From assembly GCA_965208815.1 (NCBI GenBank), contig OZ242357.1:1674001-1738000 (forward strand): a stretch of DNA of 64,000 nt. Reading direction: 5' to 3'. The translations under genes and the position numbers were made by a program. This stretch comes from Bin55 sp009840545. Lineage in GTDB: Bacteria; Pseudomonadota; Gammaproteobacteria; Pseudomonadales; Azotimanducaceae. Below, piece by piece: positions 18,201-26,669 of the stretch. The notes beneath the pieces are model-generated. The model was not told the origin of the DNA and did no database searches. It worked only from the letters and a program-made list of their open reading frames with translations. The number at the start of each line of letters is the position of its first letter. The first letter of the stretch is position 1.

Positions 18201-18887
18201 CTAACGAACACAGTGTCTCTGAAAGGTGTTGTCGGTTTTTGGCCCGCCAACAACAAGGGCGACGATGTCATACTTTGGGCCGACTCAGATCGGAAGAGAC
18301 CTCGCTTAACACTCTTTCATCTGCGTCAACAGCACAGTCAAGAGCAACCAAATCTGTGTCTTAGTGATTTTGTAGCACCTGGAACAATGGAGGACTATGT
18401 TGGAGGGTTCGTAGTTACCGCATCATCCAATTTAAGCTTGGAATCGAACGCAGACGACTATGAGCAAATCATGGTTAAAGCACTATTGGACCGACTCGTG
18501 GAATCTTTCGCCGAATACCTACACGAATGCGTCAGAAAGCGATATTGGGGCTACATGCCCGACGAGACGCTCGATAATAGTCAGCTCATAGACGAGAAAT
18601 ACCAGGGCATTCGACCAGCACCCGGTTATCCTGCCTGTCCCGATCATCAAGAGAAACTTACGCTCTTTGAGCTGCTCAATGCCACAGAGGCAACAGGTGC
18701 GACTTTAACCGAGAACTTCGCTATGCTACCCGCAGCAACGGTGGCTGGCTGGTACTTTTCGCACCCTCAATCAAAATACTTTCCGGTGCAACGAATTCTT
18801 GACGACCAACTCATCGACTACGCCAATCGTCGCGGAATTCCTGCTGAGGAGGCCGTAAAATGGCTGAGCTTTTCAGCTCCTGCGTAA
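15249..18887 (+). CDS. metH: cobalamin-dependent methionine synthase
   Basis: The 1212-residue enzyme methylates homocysteine with methyl-tetrahydrofolate through cobalamin. Domains in order are: homocysteine-binding barrel (1-330; zinc Cys near residue 240 in GLNCALGAE and the Cys pair near 305 in GGCCGTT), pterin-binding barrel (about 340-620; NVGERTNVTGS), cobalamin cap and binding domains (about 640-890; DVHDIGKN with the lower-ligand His near residue 754), and the SAM-binding reactivation domain (about 920-1212; RPAPGYPACPDH). All modules are present. The 150-base leader shows no cobalamin or SAM riboswitch that I can recognise. It is followed by the ankyrin gene after 60 bases. Confidence 0.97.
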   Translation: MASPLESALRERILLLDGATGTMQQRLGLTESDFRGKRFSDHEFDLKGNGDALSLSNPEVVKDIHLHYLDAGADIIETNTFSATRISQADFGLEEYVYELNLESARIAREAAKDRSTTSKPRFVAGVLGPTTRSASISPDVNNPAVRNVRFADLVAAYEEASLALIEGGCDFLMIETVFDTLNAKAAIYAINSAFRNQRRQLPVMVSGTITDASGRTLSGQTCAAFWNSISHAQPLIAGLNCALGAEALRPYVEEVSRIAPTFVSVHPNAGLPNELGEYDETPESMSEVLGEMVEAGFLNVVGGCCGTTPEHIESFADRIQGRKPRDFAQREPALMLSGLEPLRIDEESLFVNVGERTNVTGSARFRRLITENDYNAALEVARDQVINGAQVIDINMDEGLLDSEKAMQTFLDMLAGEPDIARVPVMIDSSDWNVLETGLRCVQGKCIVNSISLKDGEELFLSRAATCKEFGAAVIVMAFDEQGQADSLERRIEIIQRAYDLLTSEVKFDPWDIIFDPNVFALATGLEEHRNYGLDFIQACEWVSKNLPECHTSGGISNVSFSFRGNDRVREAIHSVFLFHAIRAGLTMGIVNPGQLTVYEDIPSDLRQAIEAVVLNQSDDAGDQLLELAQIYSGRGSSRTEESLEWRESGAPERLSHALVHGITKYIVEDTEAARQMYDRAIEVIEGPLMDGMNTVGELFGSGKMFLPQVVKSARVMKQAVGYLVPFIESEKTQTGSIQHKGTIVMATVKGDVHDIGKNIVGVVLQCNNYRVVDLGVMVPAETILATAQKENADIIGLSGLITPSLSEMVHVASEMERLGFSIPLLIGGATTSKAHTALRIEPAYSGPVVYVPDASRSVGVAAALLSDKDKSQFVSQTRSEYEVIRKRRERTPQRKLRSLEDARNNGFKFDWNSYLPPCPNVLETTKIEIDSVSELEPYIDWTPFFQSWSLVGKYPKILDDPIVGKSARDLYSDARDYLAKMTLTNTVSLKGVVGFWPANNKGDDVILWADSDRKRPRLTLFHLRQQHSQEQPNLCLSDFVAPGTMEDYVGGFVVTASSNLSLESNADDYEQIMVKALLDRLVESFAEYLHECVRKRYWGYMPDETLDNSQLIDEKYQGIRPAPGYPACPDHQEKLTLFELLNATEATGATLTENFAMLPAATVAGWYFSHPQSKYFPVQRILDDQLIDYANRRGIPAEEAVKWLSFSAPA

Positions 18888-18947
18888 AGATTCCAGAAAA
18901 CGCAAACCCGTCAAATCATAGCCACACTTTCGAGGCTAAAGCCTTTT

Positions 18948-20585
18948 ATGCACAAACTGCTCCGCAGAGGAAAGACGTTAACAACTCTCAGCGAAGAAAC
19001 TGAAGACTGGCAAAAACAGTCCCGCGATTTCTCTCTAACAAGAGAAGAGGCAAGAAATCAACTGGCGATCTCGTACGGCTTTTTCTCGTGGCGACAAATG
19101 GAAGTTCATGTGCTCTTGCAAAACCAAGAGTTCGATGATTTCCTGTATCTTTCTTGTCTCACTTACTGTCCCACGGATCGTCCTGGGCTTCGAGAACGGG
19201 CTCGAGCGATGCTTCTGAAAGATCCGTCATTGGCCGAACGTGACATTCATCATGCTGCGGCTGTAGGAAACACAAGTGTAGTAGTAAAGCTGCTCGATTC
19301 AGATCCGAAACTTGTCAGTCAGCGAGGTGGCTTTTTTGATTGGGAACCGCTGCTTTATACCTGTTACTCCCGGCTGAATCTCGCTGAAAACTCAACGTTT
19401 GACGTTGCCAAAGTGCTCTTGGAACGCGGTGCGGACGCAAACTCTCACTACATGTGGGGCGGGCAATACCGCTTTACAGCTCTAACTGGTGCATTTGGAG
19501 AAGGCGAGATGGGACCATCCAACCAGCCGGAACACCAACGCTGCATTGATCTCGCGAAGTTGCTTCTGGAAGCCGGAGCGGATCCAAACGACGGACAAAC
19601 ACTCTACAACCGGATGTTCGAACCAGGCCAGTATTGGATTGAATTACTGCTAGAACACGGCTTGAATAGCAAACACACCGTAAATTGGCTTGACGAAGAC
19701 GGAGAACAACTGGTCCCAAGCAAGGAGTGCATACTCGACTATCAATTACGTTGGGCAATCGAGAAAGGGCATATTGAACGCGCCCGATTGTTGATTGGCG
19801 CAGGAGCAAACGTCGCCGCTACAAACCGATTTGGCGACTCGTACTTCACCATCGCATTCAAGCGAGGCGATCTGGAGTTTGCAGAAGAACTTGCCACGCT
19901 TGGGTCGCATCGTCAAAAACTGCCCGAAGTGGAGCAGTTCATTGCTGTTTGTATGAGCGGCAACGTTCACGAGGCCCGAGCCTTGCTTGAAGGCAATCCA
20001 AACCTTGTCGAGCAAGCCGAGAATGAATTCGCTGACACAGTTGGAAGGGCTGCTGGTGAGGGAAACCTCACGGGATTGAAGGTCTTCCACGCACTTGGAT
20101 TCAATCTAAACAAGATGCAGGGTCAAACACCTCTGCATCAAGCAGTACTTGGCGGACACCTCGACAATGTCAAGTGGCTGGTAGAGATCGGATGCGATCT
20201 GGGCATTCGCGATGACGTTCACGGCTCAACTCCATTGCAATGGGCTTTTGCACTTGGACGGGATGAATGTAGAGATTTTCTGAGTCAGTTTGAGTTAGAT
20301 CTTTTTGACTCAATACTGTGTGATCGAACCGTTCGCATCAAAGAAATAGTAGAGTCCGAAAGCAGCGCTCTCGAGCGAACTCTCAAGGAAATGCGAGCTA
20401 CTCAATACAGCTTCGAAGACGACTGGATGACTCCTCTTGTGTTCGCGATGACGCGCGAGCGGGTCGAAGCCACCAAGTGTTTATTGAAACTAGGTGCAAA
20501 TAGAGAGATTACTGCGCCTAGCGGGGAGACTCTCGCCGACTTAGTCAGAAACAAAGCTCCAAAAGAGATAGCGGACCTCTGGTAG
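18948..20585 (+). CDS. ankyrin-repeat protein (545 aa)
   Basis: A large cytoplasmic protein built from ankyrin repeats, starting around residue 100 (DIHHAAAVGNTSVVVKLLDSD) and including FDVAKVLLERGADAN, DLAKLLLEAGADPN, IERARLLIGAGANV, TPLHQAVLGGHLDNVKWLVEIG and VEATKCLLKLGANRE. The first 100 residues are not ankyrin; they contain a segment around residues 28-50 (DFSLTREEARNQLAISYGF) that begins many bacterial ankyrin proteins of this type. No signal or membrane segment is seen. The target is unknown. It starts 60 bases after metH, but a functional link is not supported. Confidence 0.8.
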   Translation: MHKLLRRGKTLTTLSEETEDWQKQSRDFSLTREEARNQLAISYGFFSWRQMEVHVLLQNQEFDDFLYLSCLTYCPTDRPGLRERARAMLLKDPSLAERDIHHAAAVGNTSVVVKLLDSDPKLVSQRGGFFDWEPLLYTCYSRLNLAENSTFDVAKVLLERGADANSHYMWGGQYRFTALTGAFGEGEMGPSNQPEHQRCIDLAKLLLEAGADPNDGQTLYNRMFEPGQYWIELLLEHGLNSKHTVNWLDEDGEQLVPSKECILDYQLRWAIEKGHIERARLLIGAGANVAATNRFGDSYFTIAFKRGDLEFAEELATLGSHRQKLPEVEQFIAVCMSGNVHEARALLEGNPNLVEQAENEFADTVGRAAGEGNLTGLKVFHALGFNLNKMQGQTPLHQAVLGGHLDNVKWLVEIGCDLGIRDDVHGSTPLQWAFALGRDECRDFLSQFELDLFDSILCDRTVRIKEIVESESSALERTLKEMRATQYSFEDDWMTPLVFAMTRERVEATKCLLKLGANREITAPSGETLADLVRNKAPKEIADLW

Positions 20586-20615
20586 AAATTCTCTTCAAAG
20601 ATCCCTATAGGTAGC

Positions 20616-21071
20616 TTATGGATCAGCAGGTGTGGCGTAAATCACGATCGCATTCGCCGCACGGATATTGATGTCCGATTCCAGCGGTTTCCTGTTGGCA
20701 TCAAGTCGGACATCGTGATATACGGCATCGTCTGGATATTTGTTCAAGTACTCGTGCAATTCAGCCTTTAGCGTCTCAGAGTCGTTGATTAGTACTCGCG
20801 TCGAATATCGAATATCCCGGCCTCGAAGTCTGAATGTAACACTCGGATTGTCTCGTAGATTGGGCCACCATCCTGCACGCTTGTCCGTATAGCACCGTAG
20901 TACTCCATTCTTTTCGACATATCGGAGAGGGACTTCGTAAGCTCTTCCAGACTTTCGGCCAGTGTACTTGACGACCAAGATGCTGTCGCTGAAGACAAAA
21001 TGTGCTGGTGAATGTAGTGTCATGCGCATCATTGGGTTGAGCACACAAAATAGGAACTCGGGGATTCTCAC
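20616..21071 (-). CDS. split-barrel flavin/deazaflavin oxidoreductase-like protein
   Basis: The 151-residue protein resembles the nitroreductase/DDN-type split beta-barrel family. It has a Tyr-Thr-Gly-Arg-Lys-Ser-Gly motif followed by VPLRYVEKNG and the substrate-side segment AGWWPNLRDNPSV. These proteins bind a flavin or F420-type cofactor or related ligands. Gammaproteobacteria often carry members of this family without F420 biosynthesis, so the cofactor is uncertain. It is predicted to be cytoplasmic, although residues 5-30 are fairly hydrophobic. It converges on the ankyrin gene and lies 40 bases downstream of the DUF5916 gene on the same strand. Confidence 0.75.
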   Translation of the reverse strand: MRIPEFLFCVLNPMMRMTLHSPAHFVFSDSILVVKYTGRKSGRAYEVPLRYVEKNGVLRCYTDKRAGWWPNLRDNPSVTFRLRGRDIRYSTRVLINDSETLKAELHEYLNKYPDDAVYHDVRLDANRKPLESDINIRAANAIVIYATPADP

Positions 21072-21111
21072 AAACTTCCTTCCTCTTTAGTAGTTCCCCT
21101 CTCAACCAAAG

Positions 21112-23634
21112 TCAAGATCCGAATCGATAGCGGAACTTCGCAGCGAAGTTCTCGTTGTCTGCATCTCTCAAGAGGTCGAAAAGAGTCTCTCCAGTACTGT
21201 TATTGGTCATTCCTCTCATTGAAGCTGTCTTTGTGTATACAAGGAATACATCCGACATGGGCGCAATTTCCCATCTATAGCGTATCTGCAGCTTAATCTG
21301 GGAGACGGCAAAGTCATCCCTGCGCTCCGACGTCGCCTCGCCTGTCGAGACCAGTTTCGTCGATCCGTTAGGAACCGTATAGAACTCTAACCCCTTACCT
21401 TGCAACGATTGCCACTGAAGGTCGAATCGGACTTGCTGAAGTGGTCCCACGAAGTACTCCGACGATAAGCCAAGTCTTGGACCCCAAGACTCAAACCGTG
21501 TATAGCTGCCTCTTCCACGATAACGAAGCCATCCGTCTCGGAATCCCTTGGACACCGTGAATAGCAACCGGAAGGATTCGACAGGCTGATATCCCACTCC
21601 TGCGCCACCCCACATGAAATAGCCTTCCACAATCTCTTTTCGAAATCCTCCATCCAATGTGTAGAAAAACTGTTGTGTGTTGTCAGTCACCCAAGTTCCC
21701 ACGATGTCGTAGGAGAGATCGGTTCGAAACTTTTCAACGCGATATGCCACAGAATCGTTCAAATGGCTGGGAGACACGCTGAACTGTACGTTCAGTCTAT
21801 TGAGGTTCTTGAACGAGTAGTCGCGCCCAATAGAGAGATGTGAGTTGGTTTGATCTCCTTCAGGATCCCAAATTCCAGCAACATATATCCCTGTACCAAT
21901 GGCACGCAGATTCTGCATCTTGGGAGAGTAGTTCGTGTGATTAAAGCCATAGGAAGCTTGAGTCTGATCATTCCTTGAGTTGTAGCCAAGTGCATTTAGG
22001 TTCAAGTTCTCGTCAATGGTCTTCCAAGAGAACGAGTGGCTCATGCGGGGACCAGTCTTCATGGAGAAATTCGCCGATGCTCCGTAACCCAAGTCTTGAC
22101 CGTCTGCATCCGAAACAAACAGCTGAGCCGAAACACTCGTGTTCCCCGATTCGTCAGCATAGTGACCATCGAATGTGTAGGAAAAGTCGTCTCCTGAAAT
22201 TTGATCCCAACGCGCTGTAGTCAATACTCCTAGCTTTAAGGTTTGTGGTAGGACGTCCTCATAGACTAGACGGACAACACCGAAGTCGCGTCCAGGCACG
22301 TTCAAAGAGAAAGGAACGATGCCTCCTGTAGTTCCTATGGTTGTATCGTCTTCCCAAGCGCCAAGCAGACCATAACGCCATTTTCCACTCTGCCCAACTC
22401 CTTTCGCTGCTCCTAGAAGGTCAGAGCCCCGCGACAATCTTGAATAGTCAAGCTGGTCACCAGACTGGAGTTCGGGTATGGAAGGGGGACCACCGATTCT
22501 CCGTGAGTGAAACGGGACGGTACCACCTAGCCCTCCTCCGCCGTGGAGGTTGAAGACTTCTAACCCCTCAGTAAAGAACAATCGCTTGTCGGGGAAAAAT
22601 GTCTCGAAAACAGTCAAGTTGATGATCACGTCATCGGCTTCAACAGTTCCAAAATCCGGTAACACAGTCCCTGTCAATTGGAAATTAGAAGATGGTCTCC
22701 AAAACAAGTCCGCTCCAATGTTCTTTTCGATATCACTCCTGTTCACATCGACTTTTGTAGACACAAACGGAATAAAGCTCAGTTGCTGGCGGGGTGTGAC
22801 ATCGCGCATCACAATGGGCTTCAGGATCGACAGGAATTTGCTTTCTGTCTCGTGAATCGCGGGCCATGCGTAGTACTCTCCAACCCCTGCAATCCTTCGG
22901 GACAAGAACAGTCCCATGGTGCGTTCCTTGTCGGACAGAGGCATGTTGACAATCGACCAGGGAATGAAGAATTCGGCAGACCAACCATCACTGCGATGTG
23001 ATGTTCTTCCGGTCCACGCACCATCCCAACTCTTTTGCCACGAGTTTTCTGGCTGCAACACTCCATCTCTTTTGCTTCCGCCCAAGAAAAGCGTGAAGTA
23101 GAAACCGTACTTTCCTTCACCAGATGTGTCGAGTACGATGGTTACGAAGTCACGATTCAGAGAACCGCCATCGGGCGCGGAGTGGATTTTTACGAAAGTC
23201 GATTCCGGCTGCTCCATATCGAACGAGACATAAAGCCCTCGGTCGTTATAGAACATGCGTACGGTCGTAGCCAATTCCCAAGGTCGCATATTCTCGACCT
23301 CTCTGTTGATTAGCCTAAAGTCGTCAATCGATGTAGCTTGAGACCATTCAGACTCGGCCACTTCTCCATCAATCCGAATGGCAGCATCTTCACCAATTCG
23401 CTGAATGTGAACAGGAGTTCGATTCAATCCACTCGTTGTGGCTCCAACTCCAGTTGATCCGAGCGCCAGAGCAAAAATGAAAAGCCATACACAGGAACTC
23501 AAGTCGCGTTGAAGAAAGGACTTGCTTGGACTCCAGTACGCCATTCGCAGACAGGTTAGAAAAATTGATCTCATACGCTTCCACAGGCTCGATGTGAACA
23601 TAGATGTCATTTGGCGTGCACTAACATGTTGCAT
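21112..23634 (-). CDS. outer-membrane protein with CBM9-like and DUF5916 domains
   Basis: The protein has an N-terminal signal region (hydrophobic core WLFIFALALGSTGVGA). Next comes a CBM9-like carbohydrate-binding domain (about residues 75-255; IRIDGEVAESEWSQA, then GWSAEFFIPW), and then a long DUF5916 region rich in alternating beta strands that ends in the aromatic-containing KFRYRFGS, as in outer-membrane beta barrels. The first Met of the open frame is at 23634, but Met21 (23574) or Met31 (23544) gives a more normal signal peptide. The function of this family is unknown; ligand binding or uptake at the outer membrane is a guess. There is no TonB box that I can see. Confidence 0.8.
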   Translation of the reverse strand: MQHVSARQMTSMFTSSLWKRMRSIFLTCLRMAYWSPSKSFLQRDLSSCVWLFIFALALGSTGVGATTSGLNRTPVHIQRIGEDAAIRIDGEVAESEWSQATSIDDFRLINREVENMRPWELATTVRMFYNDRGLYVSFDMEQPESTFVKIHSAPDGGSLNRDFVTIVLDTSGEGKYGFYFTLFLGGSKRDGVLQPENSWQKSWDGAWTGRTSHRSDGWSAEFFIPWSIVNMPLSDKERTMGLFLSRRIAGVGEYYAWPAIHETESKFLSILKPIVMRDVTPRQQLSFIPFVSTKVDVNRSDIEKNIGADLFWRPSSNFQLTGTVLPDFGTVEADDVIINLTVFETFFPDKRLFFTEGLEVFNLHGGGGLGGTVPFHSRRIGGPPSIPELQSGDQLDYSRLSRGSDLLGAAKGVGQSGKWRYGLLGAWEDDTTIGTTGGIVPFSLNVPGRDFGVVRLVYEDVLPQTLKLGVLTTARWDQISGDDFSYTFDGHYADESGNTSVSAQLFVSDADGQDLGYGASANFSMKTGPRMSHSFSWKTIDENLNLNALGYNSRNDQTQASYGFNHTNYSPKMQNLRAIGTGIYVAGIWDPEGDQTNSHLSIGRDYSFKNLNRLNVQFSVSPSHLNDSVAYRVEKFRTDLSYDIVGTWVTDNTQQFFYTLDGGFRKEIVEGYFMWGGAGVGYQPVESFRLLFTVSKGFRDGWLRYRGRGSYTRFESWGPRLGLSSEYFVGPLQQVRFDLQWQSLQGKGLEFYTVPNGSTKLVSTGEATSERRDDFAVSQIKLQIRYRWEIAPMSDVFLVYTKTASMRGMTNNSTGETLFDLLRDADNENFAAKFRYRFGS

Positions 23635-23760
23635 AAGAATATGTCTTGAGAGATGTAGGGTCTAGCAAAATATTCCAGAAATATCACAAATCGCGATGTT
23701 TTTCATGCTCAGAACTCCAACAAAACAGAAAGTACAGTTAATCTGTCTGAATCTAACTCG

Positions 23761-24462
23761 ATGACCGCCAAATCAAGCACATCAAGTTCCGCTCAGAAGA
23801 TCGGGACTCTCAATGAGGGCGATCTACACCTCTCACTAAAACTCTTCTATGCCGATGATCCATCGCAAATAGAAAGACGCACGAACAACTACATCGTCGA
23901 TGTGCTGAAACACGATCAGATAGTCGAAATCCAAACTCGAGGTTTTGGTGCGCTCCGTAGGAAACTGCCCGCTCTGCTTCAGACTCACAATGTTACATTG
24001 GTTCATCCAGTCGCAATTCGAAAAACCATTGTAAAAAGCACTGAAGATGGGGGATATTCTCGACGGCTCTCTCCCAAGAAGGGGATCGTCCACGATGTGT
24101 TTGATGAATTGGTCTCTCTCCCCACTATGTTAGATGTAGATGGAATGCAGCTCGACGTCGTACTTGTACACGAAGAAGAGTTTCGTAGGTTCGACAAACG
24201 ACGTGCGTGGCGAAGGCGTGGATGGGTAATCGTGGAAAGAAGACTGGTTGAAGTCGTTTCAACCCGTACCTTCTGCTCGTCAATGCAATTGTTGCTAGAG
24301 CTATTCCCTAACCTGCCAAATCAATTTACGACAGAGGACTTGGCAGTAGAAACTAGAGGCAATAGGTCGTTGGCTCAAAAAGCCGCATATTTCCTGAGGG
24401 AGTCCAACTCAATCCACGTTGTCGCAAAACGCGGTAATACTCTCGTTTATGAACGGTGCTAA
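23761..24462 (+). CDS. putative nuclease-like protein with C-terminal winged helix
   Basis: No named family is assigned. Residues about 40-85 read as a restriction-endonuclase-like core: Asp in YIVDVLKHD, then EIQTRGFGALRRKL (Glu-x-Gln, resembling the PD-(D/E)xK active site), followed by a beta strand and helix (VTLVHPVAI). Residues about 140-165 are strongly basic (KRRAWRRRGW). The last 45 residues (TTEDLAVETRGNRSLAQKAA to GNTLVYER) look like a winged helix-turn-helix. Together this suggests a DNA-binding enzyme of about 233 residues, but catalysis is not proven. It overlaps the longest possible reading frame of the following antiporter gene, so the two may be coupled. Confidence 0.6.
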   Translation: MTAKSSTSSSAQKIGTLNEGDLHLSLKLFYADDPSQIERRTNNYIVDVLKHDQIVEIQTRGFGALRRKLPALLQTHNVTLVHPVAIRKTIVKSTEDGGYSRRLSPKKGIVHDVFDELVSLPTMLDVDGMQLDVVLVHEEEFRRFDKRRAWRRRGWVIVERRLVEVVSTRTFCSSMQLLLELFPNLPNQFTTEDLAVETRGNRSLAQKAAYFLRESNSIHVVAKRGNTLVYERC

Positions 24463-24518
24463 GGCATCACTGTCCAGAGGACACTCGGCATGAGCGCAAC
24501 GATCTAGTCGACAACAAC

Positions 24519-25664
24519 ATGCTTGACTCAATGCTCCTCATTTTCGTCGCGTGCGCGGTACTTGCGTCGCTCGCGCTCTTCTGCCGACAGCCGTTGATTG
24601 TCGTTTATATCGTCGTTGGGTGCGTACTTGGACCTCATGGATTGCAATGGGTCACGGATCACCAGGCACTATCGGACCTCGGCCACATCGGGATCATTTT
24701 TCTTCTCTTCATTGTTGGCCTGGACTTACCACCTCAAAAGATCAAGAACGTGCTGCGTCAATCCATCGTGACGGTGGTTGCGAGCACTGCGATTTTCTTC
24801 GTAGTGGGAGCAGGAATCGGGATTCTCTTTGGATTCACGGCTTTGGAAGCCGCAATCACAGGGATTGCAGTTGTTTTCTCTAGCACCATCGTTGGTATCA
24901 AACTATTACCGAATACGGTTCTACATCACCGGCACATCGGGGAGATTGTCATCGGACTGCTTCTTCTCCAAGACCTTCTGGCAGTATTTGCGTTGCTGTA
25001 CATGAAAGGGCTGGAAGGCTCATTCACATGGCATTCTTGGTTGATTGCATCTGTGGGTCTGCCGGGGCTGGTCGCAGTGGCTTACTTTGGAGCCAAGTAC
25101 CTATTTTGGCCGCTTCTCCGCCGATTTGATGTGTTCACTGAATTCACGTTTCTCCTTTTTCTGGGTTGGTGCATGGGAGTTGCGTGGATTGCGCATCTAC
25201 TAGGAATGCCTGTCGAAGTAGGCGCATTCTTGGCCGGAGTTGTGCTTGCCAATTCCCAAGCTGCACAGGGGATCGCACAGACTCTGGAACCACTCCGAGA
25301 CTTCTTCTTGGTCCTGTTTTTCTTTTACGTTGGAGCTAGCGTCGATCCTCGCCTGCTTTGGGAATTGATTTGGCAGGTGCTAGTACTCGGTGCGGTGTTT
25401 GTTGTACTGAAACCCATTGTTTTCAGATATCTGATCGGATGGCAAGGAGAATCCTCTGAGACTAGCTGGGAAATCGGTTCTAGGCTTGGACAATGCAGCG
25501 AATTCTCGCTCTTAGTCCTTTATCTAGCTGCGATGCAAATGAGCGAGTCCAGCATGCTCATCGTGCTCGGAGCCACCGTAATAACCATACTCACTTCGTC
25601 GTATGTGGTTGTGTTCAAGTACAAGAATCCCATAGCGATTTCGGATCGATTGCGCGTTGACTAA
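24519..25664 (+). CDS. Kef-type cation:proton antiporter, membrane domain only
   Basis: A polytopic membrane protein of the CPA2 family with about 12 helices. The first helices contain VVYIVVGCVLGPHGL and GHIGIIFLLFIVGLDL, and a half-helix region around residues 235-260 (GMPVEVGAFLAGVVLANS) is typical of KefB/KefC-like exchangers. It lacks the C-terminal TrkA-N/KTN regulatory domain that KefB and KefC carry. The frame is open from a GTG at 24456 that would overlap the preceding gene by seven bases. The ATG at 24519 is preferred because it begins right before the first membrane helix. It would exchange K+ or Na+ for H+; the ion is not predictable. Confidence 0.85.
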   Translation: MLDSMLLIFVACAVLASLALFCRQPLIVVYIVVGCVLGPHGLQWVTDHQALSDLGHIGIIFLLFIVGLDLPPQKIKNVLRQSIVTVVASTAIFFVVGAGIGILFGFTALEAAITGIAVVFSSTIVGIKLLPNTVLHHRHIGEIVIGLLLLQDLLAVFALLYMKGLEGSFTWHSWLIASVGLPGLVAVAYFGAKYLFWPLLRRFDVFTEFTFLLFLGWCMGVAWIAHLLGMPVEVGAFLAGVVLANSQAAQGIAQTLEPLRDFFLVLFFFYVGASVDPRLLWELIWQVLVLGAVFVVLKPIVFRYLIGWQGESSETSWEIGSRLGQCSEFSLLVLYLAAMQMSESSMLIVLGATVITILTSSYVVVFKYKNPIAISDRLRVD

Positions 25665-25670
25665 TGATCA

Positions 25671-26669
25671 CTAAGTCTGTGAGAGATCGACGAGTCCTCT
25701 TCCAACCATCTTTCCTTCAAGGATCTTGTCGATGCAATCTGAAAGTGTTTCCAGTGACAGCACCGTTGCCAGAGACTCGAGCGAGTCGATTTTCCAATTC
25801 GACGATAGTTTGTCCCAAATAGTTGCTTTTTGATCAAGCGGCAACTCTACAGAATCAACACCCAGCAAATTTACATGCCGAAGAATAAAAGGTAGAACAG
25901 TTCCCGTGAACGTCGGTGATTGGACCAGTCCACATGCCGCGAGGCTCGCGCCATAGTTCAGTGCCTTAATGGCATTCATCATCATGTCGCCACCCACTGT
26001 ATCCACAACACCCGCCCATTTCTCACGTTGAAGGGGGCGGTGAGAGTCTTTCGAAACATCTTCGCGACTCAAGACTTCGTGTGCGCCTAGAGCTTTCAGG
26101 AACTCGGTTTGACTAGACTTGCCGGAAGCCGCAAAGGCTTGGTAGCCCAACGAACTCAGTAGATGAACTGCGACACTCCCAACTCCACCTGTTGCACCCG
26201 TCACAAGAACTGGTCCGTGCCCAGGGCGCATTCCGGCGTCTTCGAGTTTGTGAATGCACAGTGCCGCGGTAAATCCCGCAGTACCTAGAATCATGCTCTC
26301 TCGTAGGGACAATCCAGAAGGCAATGGGAGAGCCCATGTAGCCGGAATTCGGACACGTTGAGCGAATCCGCCGTCCGTGTCCATTCCCAAATCAAAGCCG
26401 ATGGCGATCACTTCATCGCCTTCACGAAACCCTTCCGATTGTGAATCCAAAACTACACCAGCTACATCGATCCCTGGAGTATGCGGATAGATGCGAGTTA
26501 CTCCAGGTGCACCGGTTGCAGATAGAGCATCCTTGTAGTTCAACGACGAATAACGAACATCGATGAGAAGATCTCCTGGAGGCAGTTCGTCTACCGTCCG
26601 TTCCTGCACGGTCCGCTTGAAAGAACCATCATCGCTCTTCTCCACACGAAGTGCTTGAAATGAAGTCAT
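25671..26669 (-). CDS. acuI: YhdH/AcuI-family quinone oxidoreductase (acryloyl-CoA reductase-like)
   Basis: A medium-chain, zinc-free dehydrogenase/reductase of 332 residues. It has the YhdH family start (FQALRVEKSDDGS), a SLNYKDALSATG segment near residue 40, the nucleotide-binding glycine motif VTGATGGVGSVAVHLL near residue 155, and ASGKSSQTEFLKALGA following it. AcuI members reduce acryloyl-CoA to propionyl-CoA with NADPH, protecting cells from acrylate; other YhdH proteins may have other enones as substrates. The open frame runs further upstream, but the ATG at 26669 overlaps the sohB stop by four bases and matches family length. It is coupled to sohB. Confidence 0.88.
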   Translation of the reverse strand: MTSFQALRVEKSDDGSFKRTVQERTVDELPPGDLLIDVRYSSLNYKDALSATGAPGVTRIYPHTPGIDVAGVVLDSQSEGFREGDEVIAIGFDLGMDTDGGFAQRVRIPATWALPLPSGLSLRESMILGTAGFTAALCIHKLEDAGMRPGHGPVLVTGATGGVGSVAVHLLSSLGYQAFAASGKSSQTEFLKALGAHEVLSREDVSKDSHRPLQREKWAGVVDTVGGDMMMNAIKALNYGASLAACGLVQSPTFTGTVLPFILRHVNLLGVDSVELPLDQKATIWDKLSSNWKIDSLESLATVLSLETLSDCIDKILEGKMVGRGLVDLSQT

